NCBI GenBank assembly: GCA_964554065.1
Contig: CAZKMQ010000050.1
Location: 1-6,643 of the forward strand
Direction: 5' to 3'
DNA from: CAZKMQ01 sp964554065
GTDB lineage: Bacteria > Patescibacteriota > Patescibacteriia > Magasanikbacterales > JBBTQS01
Length of the DNA stretch: 6,643 bases
The position numbers and the translations under genes are program-made. Under the pieces are notes generated by a model. That model did not search any database and had not been told where the DNA came from. It saw only the letters and a list, made by a program, of their open reading frames with translations. Each line of letters opens with the position of its first letter. Within the stretch, counting starts at the first letter, position 1. Of the stretch, positions 1-4,040 are shown piece by piece.

Positions 1-43
1 AAGGCACGGGTAGCGGAAGCTGTTCGTGGATCACCTCCTTTCT
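1..43 (+). rRNA. rrs: 16S ribosomal RNA, 3' end (partial)
   Basis: Only the last ~43 nt of the small-subunit rRNA lie in the window. Helix 45 is readable: positions 5-14 pair with 19-28 over ten pairs (three G-U), closed by the universal GGAA tetraloop at 15-18, where KsgA normally dimethylates two adenines. The invariant GGATCACCTCCTT tail follows, with the anti-Shine-Dalgarno CCTCC at 34-38. The mature 3' end is set at about 43 by analogy with genes ending CCTCCTTTCT; the exact base is uncertain by a few nt. The intact anti-SD matters because several genes downstream lack a Shine-Dalgarno. The helix-45 sequence departs from the E. coli form by compensating changes, as expected for a divergent lineage. 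Confidence 0.95.
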
Positions 44-98
44 AGGGAGTTTCTGGACTTGCATTTTTATAAAATGATAAGACCGAACTCAGTCGACG

Positions 99-136
99 TG
101 CCTATCGGTTCTGTTCCCTTGGGAACAGATATGGCA
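99..136 (+). other. ITS hairpin 1
   Basis: CTGTTCCC at 111-118 is exactly complementary to GGGAACAG at 121-128. TGCC at 99-102 pairs with GGCA at 133-136, and TAT/ATA at 103-105/129-131 extends the inner end. An alternative pairing, ACCGA (82-86) with TCGGT (105-109), would compete for the left flank. Probably a pre-rRNA fold or processing element; the role is inferred. Confidence 0.6.
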
Positions 137-185
137 TGAAAATAAAAACAGAAAAAGGATTGGTTAAAAATAATTCTCTGTCTAC

Positions 186-300
186 GGTAGTACTGATATG
201 CCTGCATATTGGAGACTATAGTTATATTCTTTTAAGACGTCGTTCTTTTTAATGAGAATATTGGCTATAGTCTTTAGTGTGTAGGTTTTTTGTTACTACT
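186..300 (+). other. ITS branched domain with long internal hairpin
   Basis: GTAGTA (187-192) can pair with TACTAC (294-299), enclosing two hairpins. One is ATATG/CATAT (196-200/205-209) with a CCTG loop. The other is long: AGACTATAG (213-221) with CTATAGTCT (265-273), then, after a small internal loop, ATATTCT (224-230) with AGAATAT (255-261). A competing stem AGGTTT (283-288)/AAACCT (311-316) would open the outer helix. The sixteen inner pairs of the long hairpin are unlikely by chance in a spacer, so I regard it as real structure. Confidence 0.6.
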
Positions 301-343
301 GCTATTGCGCAAACCTGTTGGAAATGATAGAATTTTTGCGTTG

Positions 344-393
344 GGACGGGCGTTTATCGATTTTTGACTTTGTCAAAAATACTTCCGCCCTCC
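344..393 (+). other. ITS hairpin with ACGGGCGTTTA copy of the tRNA 5' end
   Basis: The apical stem is perfect: 360-368 (ATTTTTGAC) pairs with 372-380 around a TTT loop. The base is closed by GGGCG (348-352) with CGCCC (386-390) and GGA (344-346) with TCC (391-393). The 5' strand contains ACGGGCGTTTA at 346-356, an exact copy of 432-442, which spans the first nine bases of tRNA-Ile. The CGCCC strand could therefore also pair with the tRNA acceptor strand; this hairpin would hold it away. Confidence 0.55.
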
Positions 394-435
394 GTAAAAA
401 GACTTGTAAGCAAGCTTTCGGTCTTTCTCCTACGG
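392..435 (+). other. tRNA leader hairpin overlapping the tRNA 5' end
   Basis: CCGTA (392-396) is complementary to TACGG (431-435), and AAAGAC (398-403) to GTCTTT (421-426), with a small CTTG/CAAG helix possible inside (403-406/411-414). The outer stem includes G434 and G435, the first two bases of the tRNA, so it competes both with the acceptor stem and with ITS hairpin 344-393. It may matter for the order of folding and RNase P cleavage; that is inference. Confidence 0.45.
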
Positions 436-507
436 GCGTTTAGCTCAGTTGGTTAGAGCGCTTCACTGATAATGAAGAGGTCCCAGGTTCAAATCCTGGA
501 TCGCCCA
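434..507 (+). tRNA. tRNA-Ile (anticodon GAU)
   Basis: A complete 74-nt cloverleaf. The acceptor is GGGCGTT (434-440) with ATCGCCC (500-506), one U-U mismatch at pair 6-67, and discriminator A507. The D stem is GCTC/GAGC, the anticodon stem CTTCA/TGAAG with loop CTGATAA, giving anticodon GAT at 468-470. The T arm is CCAGG/CCTGG with loop TTCAAAT. CCA is not encoded (bases after A507 are CAC), so it must be added by CCA-adding enzyme. The position in the 16S spacer is the classic site for this tRNA; tRNA-Ala, often its partner, is absent. The tRNA is immediately followed by the inverted repeat at 507-646. Confidence 0.97.
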
Positions 508-646
508 CACGAAATATAATAGCCATCACAGGCACGTTTGTTCCACCAGCGTGGAACTGCACCACCACTCATTGCTTTGCTACTCAACTGAGTAGACCAT
601 GCCAAAGCAATTCGTGAGTACCTGTGATGGCTATTATATTTCGTGT
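507..646 (+). repeat. 26-bp perfect inverted repeat with nested hairpins, directly after tRNA-Ile
   Basis: Bases 507-532 are the exact reverse complement of 621-646 (26 of 26), starting on the tRNA discriminator base. The 88-nt interior folds further: GTTCCAC (540-546)/GTGGAAC (551-557) with CAGC loop; ATTGCTTTG (571-579)/CAAAGCAAT (603-611), supported by ACTC (567-570)/GAGT (616-619); and CTACTC/GAGTAG (580-585/590-595) at the tip. As RNA this is one long stem with two branches. Candidates are an rRNA/tRNA processing stem, a remnant of the stem that would normally flank 23S, a structured non-coding RNA, or a small palindromic repeat element inserted at the tRNA 3' end. The left arm contains TATAAT (515-520), but no -35 was identified. 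I cannot choose between these from one copy. Confidence 0.75.
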
Positions 647-665
647 TGTTATATAGGTGTGGAAT

Positions 666-687
666 AGGCGGAGGTGTCGCCCCGCCT
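666..687 (+). other. GC-rich hairpin before the terminator
   Basis: AGGCGG (666-671) pairs with CCGCCT (682-687), and GG (673-674) with CC (680-681) inside, leaving one bulged A and a 5-nt loop. It has no T tract of its own and sits 10 nt before the terminator hairpin at 698. It probably protects or punctuates the 3' end of the rRNA transcript. Confidence 0.5.
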
Positions 688-697
688 GTAATGTTTG

Positions 698-724
698 AAA
701 AACAGTCCGAAAGGGGGTTTTTTT
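698..724 (+). terminator. Intrinsic terminator of the 16S-tRNA-Ile unit
   Basis: AAAAAC (698-703) pairs with GTTTTT (717-722); inside, TCC/GGG around a GAAA tetraloop continues the stem after a small internal loop. The 3' side runs into seven T (718-724). Taken with the promoter that begins at 729, this suggests the rRNA transcript ends here without 23S or 5S. The stem is imperfect, so termination may be partial. Confidence 0.6.
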
Positions 725-728
725 GTTA

Positions 729-757
729 TTGACAAACACAACAAACAATGCTACATT
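729..757 (+). promoter_or_regulatory. Putative sigma70-type promoter for the 126-aa ORF
   Basis: A perfect -35 TTGACA (729-734) is followed by a 17-bp spacer and TACATT (752-757), a 4/6 match to TATAAT. It lies just after the preceding terminator and would give a ~100-nt leader ahead of the ATG at 868. Confidence 0.5.
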
Positions 758-867
758 CCACATCAAGTTGCCATTGCGGTATACTTGGTTTGTCTCAGTG
801 ATATACGCGTGCATTTCTATACATTGCAAGTTATCGCTGAGGCACATTCACAACTGGAGGGGGTTTA

Positions 868-1248
868 ATGCGAAAATTGTATCGCAAACAAGAAGACGGT
901 GCCGGATGGCTGGTTGTCTCTGGCGGAGGTTACCAAGTTGTGTACAAGCGAAGGTCTCTTGTGCTCATGGTGTTGGCTGCTTTGTGGCTCAAGCTGGGTG
1001 GCAGTTACTGGTATGGTCTGCATCAGCGGCTTTTGACCAAGGTCATGCATCTGGAGTATGGCAGTGACCCAGTTGAACTAGATAATCGGTTGCGTCGCGA
1101 GAACGCGTGGTTCAACATCAACTACTGCAACAAGCCGGTGCAGTTCACCATGCCGAGCTATCTTGCTCGGCTCAAGTTCAGGCAGTCGCTCAACCAAGCG
1201 CTGATCAAGCTCGGGCGCATGGTTCCGGCGAACAAGTTGGTGATCTAG
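868..1248 (+). CDS. Unrecognised 126-aa protein with one hydrophobic segment and high-GC3 codons
   Basis: I do not recognise a family. The ATG is preceded by GGAGGGGG (856-863), the best ribosome binding site in the window, about 7 nt from the start by its AGG core. It has a promoter-like sequence upstream and a strong terminator downstream, so it is probably monocistronic. The protein is basic. Residues 31-43 (LVLMVLAALWLKL) form a short hydrophobic stretch, marginal as a membrane helix. The C-terminal half (about 66-126) looks soluble, with NAWFNINYCNKP near 79-90 and a basic helix 99-117. Codons in the second half end mostly in G or C, whereas neighbouring genes favour A/T, suggesting strong translational selection or foreign origin. 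Other overlapping frames lack a ribosome binding site, so I take this one as coding, with moderate certainty. Confidence 0.6.
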   Translation: MRKLYRKQEDGAGWLVVSGGGYQVVYKRRSLVLMVLAALWLKLGGSYWYGLHQRLLTKVMHLEYGSDPVELDNRLRRENAWFNINYCNKPVQFTMPSYLARLKFRQSLNQALIKLGRMVPANKLVI

Positions 1249-1295
1249 ACCAAACACCGATAATTGATCCATTATCTACAGGCGACGTTGGTGTG

Positions 1296-1329
1296 GCGGC
1301 AGAAACGTAACAGTTTCTGCCGCTTTTTT
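1296..1329 (+). terminator. Strong intrinsic terminator
   Basis: An 11-bp perfect stem, GCGGCAGAAAC (1296-1306) with GTTTCTGCCGC (1313-1323), has a 6-nt loop and six T at 1324-1329. It ends the 126-aa gene 47 nt after its stop codon. Confidence 0.92.
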
Positions 1330-1336
1330 AATTAAA

Positions 1337-1345
1337 TGGTATACT
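1337..1345 (+). promoter_or_regulatory. Extended -10 promoter for the membrane cassette
   Basis: TGGTATACT fits the extended -10 form TGnTATAAT with one mismatch. The -35 position (1317-1322) falls inside the terminator stem and matches only 3/6, so recognition would rest on the extended -10. The predicted start of transcription near 1352 excludes the upstream TTG at 1350 as a start codon and supports ATG 1371. Confidence 0.55.
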
Positions 1346-1370
1346 GTGATTGTTATCTGTGAGATTTTTT

Positions 1371-1967
1371 ATGAATAAATCAAACCCTTGGTTAGTACTT
1401 ATAATTTCTGCCCTGTCCTTTTTGGCAACAATTATTTTGTTTTCAATGTCAACATACTTTGCTCAAAAATATGGATGGGAAGGTGACGGGACGGTCATTG
1501 TAAGATTTATTCTTGGTTTGTCTGGTTTGGCAAGTGTTCTTGGTATTATAGTTGGTATTCCTGTTGGTATTGTGTTAATGGTAAAAAAGCAGAATGCCAA
1601 AGCTGAGACAAGTTCTCATCCTGCTTCTAAAACTGCACCTGGAGTGCCAGCAGCACCTGGATCAGTTGATCCTTTTATTAAGAAGTGGTCATGGGGCGCG
1701 TTTTTTGGTGGTTTCATATGGGTGTTGGGGAATAGGATGTATAAATGGGCGATCGGCATGTTGATACTGGCACTTATTCCTGTGCTTGGTGGCTTAGTTC
1801 TTTTTGGTTTATCTATTTATCTTGGTATCAAGGGTCGAGAAATTGCTTGGGCTAAAGGGTGGGCAAGTCTTGAAGAATTCAAAAAGCGACAAAAGGTTAT
1901 GGCTTGGGTTATCTTGGTGGTGATTATTTTACTATTTGCTATGGCATTTGCAGCTGGTGATCTATGA
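1371..1967 (+). CDS. Multi-pass membrane protein, DUF2628-like C-terminal domain
   Basis: A 198-aa integral membrane protein of unknown biochemical role. Predicted membrane segments are at about residues 7-30, 44-71, 107-120, 124-152 and 176-195. A hydrophilic Ala/Pro/Lys linker (72-103) separates the first pair from the rest. The C-terminal part, from KKWSWGAFFGGFIW (104-117) through NRMYKWAIGM to GIKGREIAWAKGW (152-164) and ASLEEFKKRQ (165-174), resembles DUF2628-type proteins, which share an aromatic first helix, a short second helix and a GxxGxxxAW motif followed by an amphipathic segment. This is recognition from memory, not a search. ATG 1371 is preferred to TTG 1350 because of the promoter and the poor alternative; the ribosome binding site is weak (GTGAG, 1359-1363). 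Its TGA overlaps the next ATG (ATGA), so the two genes are probably translationally coupled. Confidence 0.8.
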   Translation: MNKSNPWLVLIISALSFLATIILFSMSTYFAQKYGWEGDGTVIVRFILGLSGLASVLGIIVGIPVGIVLMVKKQNAKAETSSHPASKTAPGVPAAPGSVDPFIKKWSWGAFFGGFIWVLGNRMYKWAIGMLILALIPVLGGLVLFGLSIYLGIKGREIAWAKGWASLEEFKKRQKVMAWVILVVIILLFAMAFAAGDL

Positions 1968-3364
1968 GATATAAGAGTTTAATAATTTTACTTTTTGCAT
2001 TCATCTTGTTGCCTATAACTGTTTTTGCTGCAGCGCAAGATACTGAACTTGAAGCGTGTTTTGATAAAGCAATGCCAGAACATGATTCTTGTGTGTGGAA
2101 CTTGGCAATCGAGCGGCATGATTATGATATTTGTAATGAGCTTGAAGATATATATTATAAGAGTGATTGCACACGTGAAGTTGCTGGAGTAGGTGCAACA
2201 GTTGAAGATTGCAAGTATACTGCATCGCCGCCAGAATGTTTTGTTAGGTTTGCTGTGGAAGAAAATAATGGTGCGATTTGTGGGATGGCGTCAGTGAGGA
2301 ATACTGCAAAGATTCTTTGTCAGGTTGGTTTTAATTGCACAGGCGATGAGCCTGATGAGTTAACATATCGTGATGAGTGTAATATTGGGTTTGCAAAAGC
2401 AACAGCAACAGATTCTTCTTGTGCGTATGTAGAACATGCTGAAGGGAAAAATACCTGTTATGCAGGAGTGGCGCAAGCGGCTAAAGACGAATCTTTTTGT
2501 GAAAAAATGGAAGAGCCTTCCGCAATTGTTAAAAGAAATTGTTATCAATCGGTTGCTGAAGCAAAAAGCGACCCATCAATTTGTGATAGAAGTGGAGACA
2601 AAAATAATTGTTTGATAGGCTATGTTTGCAACAAAAAGCAGTTTACTGTTTGTGATCAAGTTAGTGATGGTCGCTCATTTGATTGTTATCAGCAGATTAG
2701 TCTTAATTGTGAAGATTATCCAAGCTCATTGCAGAAAAAGTGTCTTGCCGTGCAATGGATTAATACACCGTCTGCACATCCTAAGTTTCCATTAGCGCTT
2801 GGTGTGATTATATCTTCAATCGTGATTACATTGTTATTGCTTTTCCGTGGATTTGTGCGCACACAAACCACATTTCCAGATCGTCTTGTGATTTTACCTA
2901 TTATCTTGTGGTTAGCTTACATACCAACCCGTTTTATGTTTTCTGGAATTGGTAATGAGGTCTATGATCAGTCGATGAGTGTGCTGATCATACTGACCGT
3001 GTCTTTCATTGTTGCAATTTTGCTAAAGCAATTGGTAGTATCTACAAATAATGGTATTGGCCGTCAAATATTTCGAGCATTGTTTTACTTTGTTGGTTTG
3101 TTTTTCGTTACTGCAGAAACATTTGTAGCTCCTTTGCTTATTGATACTTACGCGCCTATTGATCTGCAAAAATTTGGTTTTGTTGGTCAAATATTTGAGA
3201 CGCTGCTTCTGTTTGGGCCGGTATTAGCTGCGACATTAATGTGGTTATATTTGATGATAACGCAAAAGTCCAAGCGAAAAAAACTTCTTCTACATTTTGT
3301 ACCATTGCTGCTTGCAATTGTCTTAACTGTGGCGTATTTCTTTACTCTTGCAAGTCTTTCGTAG
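1964..3364 (+). CDS. Secreted-domain membrane protein with Cys repeats and six membrane helices
   Basis: A 466-aa protein of unknown function. Residues 1-22 are a signal peptide (basic MRYK, hydrophobic core, ITVFA-AA cleavage-like site). Residues 23-272 form an exported domain with 21 cysteines; eight neighbouring pairs are spaced exactly C-x13-C (43-57, 69-83, 92-106, 125-139, 139-153, 165-179, 179-193, 193-207). A loose repeat is readable: C-[YFVN]-x-x-[VFL]-A-x(5-6)-D-x-x-[IFS]-C, as in CYAGVAQAAKDESFC and CYQSVAEAKSDPSIC. Six hydrophobic segments follow at about 276-298, 308-326, 337-358, 370-393, 407-432 and 440-462. This half has no cysteine at all. The pattern suggests disulfide-stabilised helical repeats outside the membrane, anchored by a membrane domain. 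Cys-rich repeats of this general type occur in uncultured bacteria and archaea without assigned function. It overlaps the upstream gene by 4 nt and lacks a clear Shine-Dalgarno, implying coupled translation. Confidence 0.85.
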   Translation: MRYKSLIILLFAFILLPITVFAAAQDTELEACFDKAMPEHDSCVWNLAIERHDYDICNELEDIYYKSDCTREVAGVGATVEDCKYTASPPECFVRFAVEENNGAICGMASVRNTAKILCQVGFNCTGDEPDELTYRDECNIGFAKATATDSSCAYVEHAEGKNTCYAGVAQAAKDESFCEKMEEPSAIVKRNCYQSVAEAKSDPSICDRSGDKNNCLIGYVCNKKQFTVCDQVSDGRSFDCYQQISLNCEDYPSSLQKKCLAVQWINTPSAHPKFPLALGVIISSIVITLLLLFRGFVRTQTTFPDRLVILPIILWLAYIPTRFMFSGIGNEVYDQSMSVLIILTVSFIVAILLKQLVVSTNNGIGRQIFRALFYFVGLFFVTAETFVAPLLIDTYAPIDLQKFGFVGQIFETLLLFGPVLAATLMWLYLMITQKSKRKKLLLHFVPLLLAIVLTVAYFFTLASLS

Positions 3365-3378
3365 CGTGCTTTTACCCC

Positions 3379-3407
3379 TTGCAACTATCATAAAATCGTG
3401 CTATACT
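3379..3407 (+). promoter_or_regulatory. lepB promoter, giving a near-leaderless mRNA
   Basis: TTGCAA (3379-3384, 4/6), a 17-bp spacer and TATACT (3402-3407, 5/6) with a TG one base upstream (3399-3400, extended -10). The start of transcription would be near 3413-3415, only 6-8 nt before the ATG at 3421, leaving no room for a Shine-Dalgarno. None is visible in that stretch. Confidence 0.7.
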
Positions 3408-3420
3408 GCGCGCATACGTT

Positions 3421-4032
3421 ATGATTACTGATCCTGGTCTGTACGACCCAAATCAAGAGGATACATCAACAAAGTGGTATGCCACTAAGGTTTTTTTCAT
3501 AGAATTAACCAAGATTGTAGCTCTGACGTTGATTGTAATTTTCGCTGTTCGGCACTTTTTGTTCAAACCTTTTGTAGTGAAAGGCGCGAGTATGGAGCCG
3601 AATTTTTTTGAACGAGAATATTTGATTATTGATGAACTTTCCTATCGGTTTGTTGAGCCAAAGCGCGGGGAAGTTATTGTTTTTCGTCAGGAGGATGATC
3701 GGCGTGAGTTTTTCTTAAAGCGCGTGATTGGTTTGCCAGGAGAGAAAATAAAAGTCCAGGGAGGTAAAGTCGTGGTTTATAATATAGATAATCCACAAGG
3801 AATTGTGGTGATGGAGAATGGTTATCTTCCTGATTCATCATACACATCAGGTGAAATGGTACTAACGCTTTCTGAGGATGAGTATTATGTGCTTGGTGAT
3901 AATCGTAATGTGAGTTTGGATTCAAGAAAATTCGGTTCTGTGAACCGCAAGATGATTGTGGGTCGCGCGTGGTTGCGCGGGTTCCCGTTTGATAGATTTG
4001 GTATTACTGATTTACCTGAATATAATTTATAA
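3421..4032 (+). CDS. lepB: Signal peptidase I
   Basis: A 203-aa serine protease of family S26 that cleaves signal peptides from exported proteins on the outer face of the membrane. One N-terminal membrane helix (about 31-49) follows a 30-residue cytoplasmic tail. The family boxes are present in order: VKGASMEPNF (53-62) with nucleophile Ser57; FFLKRVIGLPGE (97-108) with general base Lys100; and YYVLGDNRNVSLDSRKFG (155-172), the GDN-x-SxDSR box. The length is normal for a Gram-positive-like, single-helix enzyme, with only a small insertion between the Lys box and the last box. ATG 3421 follows its promoter by 13 nt and has no ribosome binding site. hisS starts 8 nt after the stop, so readthrough transcripts could cover both. 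The neighbouring exported Cys-repeat protein could be a substrate, but adjacency alone does not show that. Confidence 0.96.
   Translation: MITDPGLYDPNQEDTSTKWYATKVFFIELTKIVALTLIVIFAVRHFLFKPFVVKGASMEPNFFEREYLIIDELSYRFVEPKRGEVIVFRQEDDRREFFLKRVIGLPGEKIKVQGGKVVVYNIDNPQGIVVMENGYLPDSSYTSGEMVLTLSEDEYYVLGDNRNVSLDSRKFGSVNRKMIVGRAWLRGFPFDRFGITDLPEYNL
3998..4026 (+). promoter_or_regulatory. Possible internal promoter for hisS at the 3' end of lepB
   Basis: TTGGTA (3998-4003, 4/6), 17-bp spacer, then a perfect TATAAT (4021-4026) lying in the last lepB codons. Transcription would start near 4032-4034, about 7-9 nt before the hisS ATG at 4041. The spacing matches the lepB promoter arrangement, but the sequence also encodes protein, so coincidence is possible. 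Confidence 0.5.
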
Positions 4033-4040
4033 CAAAAGCT

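Larger units (their letters stand above)
44..433 (+). other. 16S-tRNA internal transcribed spacer, highly structured, no gene
   Basis: This is the 390-nt transcribed spacer between 16S and tRNA-Ile. I see no open reading frame with a ribosome binding site and no second tRNA. Most of it can be folded locally: a hairpin at 99-136, a branched domain at 186-300, a hairpin at 344-393 and a leader hairpin at 392-435 touching the tRNA. About 137-180 is A-rich and looks unpaired. Such spacers normally hold pairing segments for RNase III-type maturation of the pre-rRNA; the partner strand of the 16S processing stem would lie upstream of 16S, outside the window. Confidence 0.8.

Noticed and set aside
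508..724. 5S or 23S rRNA fragment after the tRNA
   Set aside because: I looked for 5S-like and 23S 5'-end-like sequence and found nothing recognisable; the region is explained by the inverted repeat and hairpins.
723..1067. Plus-strand frame of 114 codons overlapping the 126-aa gene
   Set aside because: No ribosome binding site, starts in the terminator T tract, and shares sequence with the frame that has GGAGGGGG before its ATG.
865..1310. Other overlapping frames (minus 865-1050, minus 1078-1272, plus 1107-1310)
   Set aside because: They look like by-products of the GC-rich sequence of the 126-aa gene; none has a ribosome binding site I could see.
1350..1370. Upstream TTG start adding seven residues to the DUF2628-like protein
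   Set aside because: The extended -10 at 1337-1345 predicts transcription from about 1352, after the TTG, and ATG 1371 gives a normal membrane-protein N-terminus.
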